DNA of 64,000 nt from JADKAV01 sp963704075 (GTDB lineage: Bacteria; Actinomycetota; Actinomycetes; S36-B12; UBA10799), in the NCBI GenBank assembly GCA_963704075.1, contig CAVPGV010000014.1, positions 1 to 64,000 on the forward strand. The letters are read 5' to 3'. The notes beneath the pieces were generated by a model. That model worked only from the letters and a program-made list of their open reading frames with translations, was not told the origin of the DNA and searched no databases. The position numbers were made by a program, and so were the translations under genes. This document shows, in pieces, positions 57,419 through 64,000 of the stretch (its first letter is position 1; each line of letters begins with the position of its first letter).

Positions 57419-57766
57419 TCAGGCGGTACGCCGATCGGACTGCTCGTCGGTCTCCAGAAGCGCGAGCCGCTCCTCGAGCAGGTCCTCGAGTTCGGCGATC
57501 GTGCGTCGCTCCAGCAGCATGTCCCAGTGGGTACGCACGTGCTTGGTGGGCTTCGGTTCGGGCTTGGTGGCATCGACCAGCAGAGCCAACTCGCCGCAGG
57601 CGCACTCCCATTCGACAGGGACCTCTGCCTCGGCGGAGAAGGGCATGCTAATGACGTGGCCGGCGGGGCAGTTGTACGTCACCGTCATGCGAGGGGCGAA
57701 CTCGACGTCGCGGTCGTTCTCCAGACTTGTCGCTCCGAGCCGGGTGCCGCGCAGGGCCTCACTCAT
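57419..57766 (-). CDS. rbpA: RbpA, RNA polymerase-binding protein
   Basis: The 115-residue actinobacterial transcription factor binds RNA polymerase and group 1/2 sigma factors and helps open promoters. It has the N-terminal SEALRGTRLGATSLE tail, the core YNCPAGHVISMPFSAEAEVP and CACGELALLV, and the sigma-binding helices RTHWDMLLERRTIAELEDLL. The ATG at 57766 follows GAAAGAAGG. A sigma-R-like promoter lies 50 nt upstream. Confidence 0.95.
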   Translation of the reverse strand: MSEALRGTRLGATSLENDRDVEFAPRMTVTYNCPAGHVISMPFSAEAEVPVEWECACGELALLVDATKPEPKPTKHVRTHWDMLLERRTIAELEDLLEERLALLETDEQSDRRTA

Positions 57767-57816
57767 GTCGCCTTCTTTCTATCGCCGCGCACCAATTGGT
57801 GGTGCCTGCATGACAC

Positions 57817-57842
57817 AACGTCATACGTGGTTAGTTCATTCC
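57817..57842 (-). promoter_or_regulatory. SigR-like promoter of rbpA (GGAAT-18-GTT)
   Basis: Read on the minus strand, GGAAT (57842-57838) is followed after exactly 18 nt by GTT (57819-57817), the consensus of thiol-oxidative-stress sigma factors (SigR of Streptomyces, SigH of mycobacteria). rbpA is a known SigR target in Streptomyces. An inverted repeat ATGAC-5-GTCAT at 57810-57824 overlaps the -10, and a perfect palindrome CACCAATTGGTG sits at 57790-57801 in the leader. Confidence 0.7.
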
Positions 57843-57906
57843 CCGAATCCCTCAGGTTCACACCTGTTTGTGATGCTGATCACCGGAGTCGTTCGGCCGT
57901 GCACTC

Positions 57907-58740
57907 CTACGATGGCGGGTGCGGATCCTCGACGGCGCGCTGATCGGTTGCGCTTGACAGACCCCTTACATTCCCGCGGGTGCGGGCGTCGATCACCCGC
58001 CGTAACACGCTGGGACGGTCAGTGATGATCCCGTGGACCCCTTGGTCCAGCAGGGCGTTCATCTGGGCCGGATCGTTGACCGTCCACACGTGGACGGGCC
58101 ATCCGCGTTCGTGGGCCTGGCGCATGAACCCCGGGGTGACGATCCGCAACCCGGACGCCGAAGGTGGCACCTGCACACATATCGGGCCGCTCGGCAGCAC
58201 GAACCGGGAGGCCACGGAGACTCGACCGAGCCGGGTCCGGCCGACGAGGGCGGTGACCTCCTGCGGCGCGAGGCTGGTGCACACGGCGTCGCCGAAGCGA
58301 GCTCGCACACGTCGCAGCCGGTTCCACGAGAAGGAGGCGATACACACCCGGTCAAGGTGGTCACCACGGCTGAGCAGGTCGAGCAGCGGAGCGACCGCGT
58401 TGTCCTCCTTGACGTCGATGTTGAAGCGCACATGCGGGAACTCCTCCAGGACCTCCTGCAGCGAATGCACGCGTTCGGCGTTGCCGATCCGCGCCTTCTT
58501 GACCTCGGTGAGTGGCAGATCCCGGATTCTCCCGACGCGGTCGGTCACCCGGTTCAGCGACTGGTCGTGGAACACCACCGGCACCCCATCGGCGGTCGCC
58601 CGAATATCTGTCTCGATGTACTCGAAGCCCAAGGACACCGCGCGACGGAAGGCCGTCAGCGAGTTCTCCGGGGCTTCCCGGGCGCCCCCGCGGTGCGCGA
58701 ACGCAACCGGTGCAGAAGCATCCAGGTACGGGTGGGTCAC
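57907..58740 (-). CDS. Glycerophosphodiester phosphodiesterase
   Basis: The 277-residue TIM-barrel GDPD enzyme has VAFAHRGGAREAPENSLTAF, FEYIETDIRATADGVPVVFHD with the catalytic His and Glu/Asp metal ligands, FNIDVKED, and WPVHVWTVND. It releases glycerol 3-phosphate from deacylated phospholipids. No signal peptide is seen, so it is probably cytosolic. It overlaps the amidase stop by 4 bp. A GDPD gene near rbpA and ppm1 also occurs in Streptomyces. Confidence 0.9.
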   Translation of the reverse strand: MTHPYLDASAPVAFAHRGGAREAPENSLTAFRRAVSLGFEYIETDIRATADGVPVVFHDQSLNRVTDRVGRIRDLPLTEVKKARIGNAERVHSLQEVLEEFPHVRFNIDVKEDNAVAPLLDLLSRGDHLDRVCIASFSWNRLRRVRARFGDAVCTSLAPQEVTALVGRTRLGRVSVASRFVLPSGPICVQVPPSASGLRIVTPGFMRQAHERGWPVHVWTVNDPAQMNALLDQGVHGIITDRPSVLRRVIDARTRGNVRGLSSATDQRAVEDPHPPS

Positions 58741-60224
58741 AACGCCCCTGACGTCGGCAACAGGTCGACCCAGGGTTGGGCATCCTCGATCTGCGCGGCC
58801 AACTGCAGCAGGACGGCGTCGTCACCGAACGCGGCTGCGATCTGGACACCGACCGGAAGGCCGTCGCGGGTGACGTGCATGGGGACGCTGGCTGCCGGTT
58901 GACCGGTCAGGTTGTATATCTGGGTCTGCGGGGTGGCGGCCAAGGAGTCTGCGGCGAGGTCGTCCAGGGTCTTGCGCAGAACCGGTCCCGGCCCCACACG
59001 CTGCAGGACCGACAACGCTGCCTGTTCAACCTTGCTCGGGGCCAGTTCACCGATCTTCACCGGGGGAGTGGCCACGGTCGCAGTCAGGTGCACGTCGAAC
59101 TCGGGGCCGAACAGATCGCCGAAGCGCCGACCCATCTCCATTCCCCATGCCTTGGCGACGCTGAGTTCGGCGGCGCTGAGGGTTCTCCCGACCTGATTGA
59201 GGAACCAGGTGGTCCGTTCGAAGTTGCGGGCGTCGGTTTTGCGCCCGGTCATCTCCTGGGTCCAATCGACCTCTTTCGCGACATTCGCGGCGACGATCGT
59301 CAGGTAGGCCTTCGCGCCCTCGGTGGCCCGGATCGGCAAGTCGAACTCCACCACCTCGTGGCCCAGTTCGGACAGGAGGGATGCGGCTTTGTCGACCGCC
59401 TCCACGGCGTCTGGGTGCATACTCGCGCCGAACAGGCTTCGTGTCGAGTAGCCGATCCGCAGCTTGCGTGGCTTGCGACTGGCGGTGGTCAAATAGGACT
59501 TGGGGCCGCCGGGCGCGGCGTAGGGTGCACCGGGGTCGGTGCCGCGAACTGCGTCGAGCGCCGCAGCGGTGTCGCGCACCGACCGTGACATGAGAAGCCT
59601 CACGACCAGTCCGTCCCATCCTTCGCCCTCGTCGGGCCCGAGCGGAACCAGACCGCGGCTCGTCTTGAGTCCGAAGATCCCGCAGTTGGACGCGGGGATC
59701 CGCAGCGAACCCCCTCCGTCACCACCGTGCGCGAGCGGCACGATGCCGGCAGCGATCGCAGCGGCCGACCCGCCGCTGGACCCACCGGGTGTGCGTTGCA
59801 GATTCCACGGATTCCGCGCGGGTCCCCGCAATTCGGGTTCACTCACGCCCATGATTCCGAACTCCGGGCAGTTGGTCTTGCCGAAGATGTTGAGCCCAGC
59901 CTTCTCGAACCGCACGAACAACTCACTGCTGCGTTGCGGGATCCAGTCCTCCAGGGACCTGCTGGAGTAGGTACAGCGGTGCCCGGCCAGGTGTCCGTCC
60001 ATGTCCTTGATGAGGAAGGGAACGCCGCCGAACGGACCGCTCAGACCCTCCGCGGCCGCCCGCGCCTGCTCGTCCCAGGACTCCACCACAGCGTTGATGG
60101 CCGGGTTCACGGCGTTGCGGCGCGCGATCGCTGCTTGGAGAACCTCCGTGGCCGTCACCTCGCCGTTCTGGATGAGTTTCGCGAGGCCGAGTCCGTCATA
60201 TCGCACATATTCGTCATGCCGCAT
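58737..60224 (-). CDS. Amidase-signature family amidase
   Basis: The 495-residue amidase has a Ser-cisSer-Lys triad: Lys in GGVPFLIKDMDG, cis-Ser in TPGGSSGGSAAAIAAG and nucleophilic Ser in GGDGGGSLRIPASNCG. GatA would be expected beside gatB/gatC, which are absent, so this is more likely a general amidase. The ATG at 60224 has TAGGCT (60231-60236, minus strand) with a 6-nt gap. Confidence 0.88.
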   Translation of the reverse strand: MRHDEYVRYDGLGLAKLIQNGEVTATEVLQAAIARRNAVNPAINAVVESWDEQARAAAEGLSGPFGGVPFLIKDMDGHLAGHRCTYSSRSLEDWIPQRSSELFVRFEKAGLNIFGKTNCPEFGIMGVSEPELRGPARNPWNLQRTPGGSSGGSAAAIAAGIVPLAHGGDGGGSLRIPASNCGIFGLKTSRGLVPLGPDEGEGWDGLVVRLLMSRSVRDTAAALDAVRGTDPGAPYAAPGGPKSYLTTASRKPRKLRIGYSTRSLFGASMHPDAVEAVDKAASLLSELGHEVVEFDLPIRATEGAKAYLTIVAANVAKEVDWTQEMTGRKTDARNFERTTWFLNQVGRTLSAAELSVAKAWGMEMGRRFGDLFGPEFDVHLTATVATPPVKIGELAPSKVEQAALSVLQRVGPGPVLRKTLDDLAADSLAATPQTQIYNLTGQPAASVPMHVTRDGLPVGVQIAAAFGDDAVLLQLAAQIEDAQPWVDLLPTSGAL

Positions 60225-60420
60225 GCAGCGAGCCTAATGCGAGCCGGTGGATGAGTCAGGGGGTTGCCGCGATGCGAGCATCGCACGACGAGGTGCTGTC
60301 TCGGCGAGCTCTCGCGGACGCTTGGGCATGCGCAGACAACGGCATATGATGACGGTCGGTCTGTCGCCGGCAGCAGACATCACCGTCCGACGCGCGTCAG
60401 CGGTGCGAAAGGAGAGGGTG

Positions 60421-62784
60421 ATGGGCGAGCAGATGCACGCGGCCGACAGCCACGAACTGATCCGCGTTCACGGAGCGCGCGTGAACAACCTCAAGGACGT
60501 GAGCGTAGAGATCCCCAAACGCCGATTGACCGTCTTCACCGGGGTGTCGGGGTCGGGTAAGAGTTCGCTGGTCTTCGGCACCATCGCCGCAGAGTCACAG
60601 CGCTTGATCAACGAGACCTACAGCACCTTCGTGCAGGGCTTCATGCCCACCCTCGCGCGCCCCGACGTGGATGTCTTGGAGGGGCTGACGACGGCGATCA
60701 TCGTGGATCAGGAGCGGATGGGCGCCAACTCCCGCTCGACCGTCGGTACCGCCACCGATGCCAATGCGATGCTGCGGATCCTGTTCAGCCGTCTCGGGGA
60801 ACCCCACGTCGGCTCGTCCCAGGCCTTCTCCTTCAACGTCGCGTCCGTCAGCGGCGCTGGCGCGGTCACCCTGGAGAAGGGCAACAGGACCGTCAAGGAG
60901 CGCCGCAGCTTCCACATCACCGGCGGGATGTGCCCGCGCTGTGAGGGCATGGGCAACGTCTCCGATTTCGACGTGCACGCGCTGTACGACGACAGCAAGT
61001 CGCTCAACGAAGGCGCTTTGACGATCCCCGGATACAGCATGGACGGCTGGTACGGCCGTATCTATCGGGGCAGCGGCTTCTTCGATCCGGACAAGCCGAT
61101 CGCGAAGTTCACGAAGAAGGAACTCGACGCCCTGCTGTACAAGGAGCCCACCAGGATCAAGATCGAAGGGATCAACATCACCTATGAGGGACTGATCCCG
61201 AAGATCCAGAAGTCGTTCCTGTCCAAAGACCTCGATGCCATGCAACCGCACATCCGGGCCTTCGTGGAACGCGCGGTGGTCTTCACGACATGTCCGGACT
61301 GCGGAGGCACACGCCTCAACGAGGGGGCCCGTTCCTCGAAGATCAAGGGCATCAACATCGCTGACGCATGTGCCATGCAGATCAGCGACCTGGCGCGGTG
61401 GGCACGGGGCCTGGACGAGCCCTCGGTGGCCCCGCTGTTGGCCAGCCTCCGACACACTCTCGACTCGTTCGTCGAGATCGGCCTGGGCTATTTGTCCCTG
61501 GAACGGCCGGCTGGCACCCTGTCCGGCGGGGAGGCACAGCGCACGAAGATGATCCGTCATCTCGGCTCGTCGCTGACTGACGTCACCTACGTCTTCGACG
61601 AGCCCACCATCGGACTGCACCCGCATGACATCGCGCGTATGAACACGCTGCTGCTGCAACTGCGCGACAAGGGCAACACCGTGCTCGTCGTCGAACACAA
61701 ACCGGAGGTCATCGCGATCGCCGACCATGTGGTCGATCTGGGGCCGCGGGCCGGTAGTGCCGGCGGTGAGGTGGTCTTCGAGGGAACCGTGGACGGCCTG
61801 CGTGCCACCGACACGCTCACCGGCCGACACCTCGACGATCGGGCACATCTCAAGCCGACCTTCCGTACCGCAGTCGGACAACTGGAGGTTCGCGGGGCGA
61901 GCACGAACAATCTGCAGGACGTGGATGTGGACATCCCGCTTGGTGTGCTGGTGGTGCTGACCGGCGTGGCGGGATCGGGCAAGAGCTCGCTGATCGACGG
62001 TTCCGTGGCCGTGCGGGAGGGGGTGGTGTCGATCGATCAGGGCACGATCCGCGGCTCGCGGCGCAGCAATCCTGCGACATACACCGGTCTGCTCGACCCC
62101 ATTCGCAAAGCCTTCGCCAAGGCCAACGGCGTGAAGCCGGCATTGTTCAGCGCCAACTCCGAGGGCGCCTGCCCGACCTGCAAGGGCGCGGGCGTCATCT
62201 ACACCGACCTGGCCATGATGGCCGGCGTGTCCACGGTCTGCGAGGAGTGCGAGGGCAAGCGGTTCCAGGCGTCGGTGCTGGAGTACCACCTGGGCGGCCG
62301 TGACATCAGCGAGGTGCTTGCCATGTCGGTGATCGGGGCTGGGGAGTTCTTCGGTGCGGGGGAGTCCCGCGTCCCGGCTGCCCACCGGATCCTGGGGCGC
62401 CTGGCCGACGTCGGTCTCGGCTACCTGACGCTAGGGCAGCCGCTCACCACTTTGTCCGGCGGCGAGCGGCAGCGACTGAAACTGGCCACGCACCTGGGGG
62501 AGAAGGGTGGGGTGTTCATCCTCGATGAACCCACGACCGGCCTGCACCTGGCCGACGTCGAGCAACTGCTGGGCCTGCTGGACCGACTGGTCGACTCCGG
62601 CAAGTCGGTCATCGTGATCGAGCACCACCAGGCCGTGATGGCCCACGCCGACTGGATCATCGACCTCGGTCCCGGTGCCGGTCATGACGGAGGACGCATC
62701 GTCTTCGAGGGCACGCCTGCTGACTTGGTCGGCGGTCGCTCGACGTTGACCGGTCAGCACCTGGCGTCGTACGTCGGGAGGTGA
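60421..62784 (+). CDS. UvrA-like excision ATPase (short, UvrA2 class)
   Basis: The 787-residue paralogue of UvrA has two ABC modules: Walker A GVSGSGKSS and GVAGSGKSS, signatures TLSGGEAQR and TLSGGERQR, and Walker B VFDEPTIGLH and ILDEPTTGLH. Zinc-binding CPRCEGMGN and CPTCKGAGV...CEEC are present. It is about 150 residues shorter than UvrA, fitting UvrA2-type proteins that lack the UvrB-binding region; some of these confer drug tolerance. The ATG at 60421 follows AAAGGAGAGGG. The frame is open upstream to 60247 but with no motif. Confidence 0.88.
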   Translation: MGEQMHAADSHELIRVHGARVNNLKDVSVEIPKRRLTVFTGVSGSGKSSLVFGTIAAESQRLINETYSTFVQGFMPTLARPDVDVLEGLTTAIIVDQERMGANSRSTVGTATDANAMLRILFSRLGEPHVGSSQAFSFNVASVSGAGAVTLEKGNRTVKERRSFHITGGMCPRCEGMGNVSDFDVHALYDDSKSLNEGALTIPGYSMDGWYGRIYRGSGFFDPDKPIAKFTKKELDALLYKEPTRIKIEGINITYEGLIPKIQKSFLSKDLDAMQPHIRAFVERAVVFTTCPDCGGTRLNEGARSSKIKGINIADACAMQISDLARWARGLDEPSVAPLLASLRHTLDSFVEIGLGYLSLERPAGTLSGGEAQRTKMIRHLGSSLTDVTYVFDEPTIGLHPHDIARMNTLLLQLRDKGNTVLVVEHKPEVIAIADHVVDLGPRAGSAGGEVVFEGTVDGLRATDTLTGRHLDDRAHLKPTFRTAVGQLEVRGASTNNLQDVDVDIPLGVLVVLTGVAGSGKSSLIDGSVAVREGVVSIDQGTIRGSRRSNPATYTGLLDPIRKAFAKANGVKPALFSANSEGACPTCKGAGVIYTDLAMMAGVSTVCEECEGKRFQASVLEYHLGGRDISEVLAMSVIGAGEFFGAGESRVPAAHRILGRLADVGLGYLTLGQPLTTLSGGERQRLKLATHLGEKGGVFILDEPTTGLHLADVEQLLGLLDRLVDSGKSVIVIEHHQAVMAHADWIIDLGPGAGHDGGRIVFEGTPADLVGGRSTLTGQHLASYVGR

Positions 62785-62928
62785 TTGCGCGTCACGCAGA
62801 ATCGCACCCAATGACGAAGTATCGCAGGCGTTGAAATCAGGCATGGTCGTCACCACGTACCGGCGCTTCAACTCGTGAGGACCTGACCGAGGCAGGATCG
62901 ACAGTTGCTGAACTCTCGAGTCTCCTGC

Positions 62929-62943
62929 AATAATGGCCATATT
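62929..62943. promoter_or_regulatory. Candidate VapB operator
   Basis: AATAATGGCCATATT is a near-perfect palindrome around ATGGCCAT, 33 nt before the vapB ATG. Antitoxins of this type usually repress their own promoter from such sites. Confidence 0.4.
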
Positions 62944-62975
62944 CAACACCCTCAAAGTGGCTACCGGAGGCTGGG

Positions 62976-63230
62976 ATGGACGTCGGGGTCCGTGATCTTC
63001 GCGACGGTCTGAGCCGTTACCTCTCGTCCGTGCGAAACGGCCACACGATTACCGTGACCGACCACGGTCATCCGATTGCGCGCATCGTGCCTGCGGGGGA
63101 GCCGACGTCTCTCGAGCGCCTCATCGCCGAGGGGCGGATCACGCCCGCTGCGGAGCCCAGGTCCGCTCGCCCGAAGCCGATCGAGGCCGCGGGTACGGTC
63201 AGCGATCTCGTCAGTGACCAGCGCCGTTGA
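62976..63230 (+). CDS. vapB: VapB-type antitoxin (Phd/YefM-like)
   Basis: The 84-residue protein begins MDVGVRDLRDGLSRYLSSVRNG, with the DHGHPIARIVP strand typical of Phd/YefM DNA-binding antitoxins, and a disordered Pro/Ala-rich tail for toxin binding. CCGGAGGCTGGG precedes the ATG. The stop overlaps the toxin start by 4 nt, the usual arrangement for balanced expression. Confidence 0.88.
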   Translation: MDVGVRDLRDGLSRYLSSVRNGHTITVTDHGHPIARIVPAGEPTSLERLIAEGRITPAAEPRSARPKPIEAAGTVSDLVSDQRR

Positions 63231-63655
63231 TCCTGTACCTCGACACCTCAGCGCTGGTTCCACTTCTGATCGCAGAGCAGACCTCCGATATCTGTGGGCA
63301 ACTGTGGGATCGGGCCGATCGCCTCACTACCGCACGATTGGCGTATGTCGAAGCGGCAGCTGCACTCGCGGCGGCGGAACGCCTGGGTCGGCTGACCGCC
63401 GCGCAGGACGCTGCCAGCCGCGAGATCCTGAACGAGCTATGGGGCGTCGTTGACGTGGTCGAACTCGATGCCAGTCTGATGCTCTCCGCGGCTGACATCG
63501 CTGCCAGACGGGGGCTTCGTGGCTACGACGCCGTCCACTGTGCGGCTGCGGCTGGGCTGCGTGGTGAGAGTGTCGTGGCGGCGGCCGGTGACACGCAACT
63601 CCTGGCTGCCTGGTCGGCCGAAGGCCTCGCAGTGGTCGACATCAACGCTTCGTGA
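63227..63655 (+). CDS. vapC: VapC-type PIN-domain toxin
   Basis: The 142-residue PIN ribonuclease has Asp in LYLDTSALVPL, Glu in ARLAYVEAAAAL, Asp in LRGYDAVHCAAA and Asp in AAAGDTQLLAAW, the four metal-binding acids. VapC toxins cut tRNA or rRNA to halt growth. It starts at the TTG at 63227 overlapping the antitoxin stop. Confidence 0.9.
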   Translation: MILYLDTSALVPLLIAEQTSDICGQLWDRADRLTTARLAYVEAAAALAAAERLGRLTAAQDAASREILNELWGVVDVVELDASLMLSAADIAARRGLRGYDAVHCAAAAGLRGESVVAAAGDTQLLAAWSAEGLAVVDINAS

Positions 63656-63808
63656 CGTGCTCAGAGTTCGTGCCATCGGAAGATTCTGCGTCCCTAAGCG
63701 ATTTGAGGTGTGCCGCTCTGTTCGACGGTCGAGGCACTGATTGCCGAACCGGTCGGGCCCAGTGCCGGCGGGATCGGGCGCAGTCGCGTGAGACAAGTTC
63801 CGTGATTA

Positions 63809-63836
63809 TTGACCGATAATCGATATTATGACATTT
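63809..63836. promoter_or_regulatory. dif: dif-like XerCD recombination site
   Basis: The 28-bp site has a left arm TTGACCGATAA, a spacer TCGATA, and a right arm TTATGACATTT. It agrees with the actinobacterial dif consensus, as I remember it, at about 24 of 28 positions, including CCGATAAT and ATTATG. It lies between vapC and the convergent DUF664-like gene in a short AT-rich patch. It could be the chromosome dimer resolution site near the terminus, or a dif-like site used by a mobile module. Confidence 0.5.
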
Positions 63837-64000
63837 CGCCTGAACGCCGGAATCCGTCGGCTACCTCCTGCAACCGCTGCCGGTACCCCGCCCAATCCAT
63901 GCGCCTCGGGCAGGACGGCGCTGTCGGGCTTCCATCCGATGAGTCCGTCGACCGACTCCCGCAGGATGTCCATCTGTCCTGCGTGCCGATGAGTCTCGGC
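63826..64000 (-). CDS. C-terminal part of a DinB/DUF664-like protein (partial, frameshifted)
   Basis: The window edge cuts this gene. Reading from 64000 leftwards gives ETHRHAGQMDILRESVDGLIGW, which resembles the HxxxH...HAGQ segment of DinB/DUF664 metalloproteins. Near 63900 the frame shifts, continuing MDWAGYRQRLQEVADGFRR to a TAA at 63828-63826 inside the dif-like site. The family may act as a thiol-dependent transferase, but nothing more can be said from a fragment. Confidence 0.5.
   Translation of the reverse strand, partial: PRLIGTQDRWTSCGSRSTDSSDGSPTAPSCPRRMDWAGYRQRLQEVADGFRRSGEMS

Noticed and set aside
58737..60224. GatA subunit of the tRNA amidotransferase
   Set aside because: The triad fits, but gatB and gatC are absent nearby and the sequence lacks clear GatA-specific segments, so a general amidase is safer.

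Overview
The window is high-GC DNA that reads as an actinobacterial chromosome. It carries a complete Pup-proteasome locus (arc, dop, pup, prcB, prcA, pafA), the mycothiol ligase mshC, rbpA, and an actinobacterial lnt-ppm1-rbpA-gdpD neighbourhood. Gene order (uppP, histidine phosphatase, DUF3090, SCO1664-like, mshC; RecB-like, trmI, arc, proteasome, tatAC, helY, 5'-3' exonuclease, M24 peptidase) matches mycobacteria from memory of that order, but I cannot name a genus. I see no rRNA, tRNA or CRISPR array.

Layout. 57-1596: a secreted RCC1-repeat protein with several frame breaks. 1776-10350: a 4.29-kb block (LigD-type polymerase, ATP-dependent DNA ligase, RibD-like reductase, ZapE/AFG1 ATPase, DUF2505) present twice in tandem with uneven divergence. 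10552-12433: an AidB-like flavoprotein interrupted by a 253-bp tandem duplication. 12503-22484: maltokinase, aldo/keto reductase, LLM oxidoreductase, uppP, corA, the phosphatase-DUF3090-SCO1664-mshC run, and gnd. 22594-28497: pgi, metH and a HAD phosphatase. 28648-34272: an FtsX-type ABC exporter, a RecB-like Fe-S nuclease and a site-2 protease. 34310-43799: trmI and the proteasome locus, with dop inverted relative to pup and two FKBPs where pafB and pafC are usually found. 44095-53849: a zinc-ribbon protein, tatA, tatC, a lipid kinase, helY, exonuclease, M24 peptidase, acyl-CoA dehydrogenase and an amidohydrolase remnant. 53846-62784: lnt, ppm1, class I aldolase, rbpA, a glycerophosphodiesterase, an amidase and a UvrA-like protein. 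62976-64000: vapBC, a dif-like site and the end of a DUF664-like gene.

Two themes cut across the genes. First, about twenty start codons are preceded 6-7 nt upstream by a TANNNT -10 box, the signature of leaderless transcripts. Several of these boxes overlap the stop codon of the preceding gene. Second, three families of structured intergenic repeats lie at the 3' ends of genes: an array with a 19-bp period (three sites), a 20-bp inverted unit (one site, four units), and a long hairpin sharing a 24-nt motif (two sites).

Data quality matters when reading this window. At least a dozen housekeeping genes are broken by single-base changes, and in nearly every one removal of one base per break restores a full-length family-typical frame. 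Both tandem duplications also look like two strain haplotypes laid end to end. I treat most broken genes as intact genes with sequence errors rather than pseudogenes. The amidohydrolase at 53140 is the exception, because its metal-binding core is missing.
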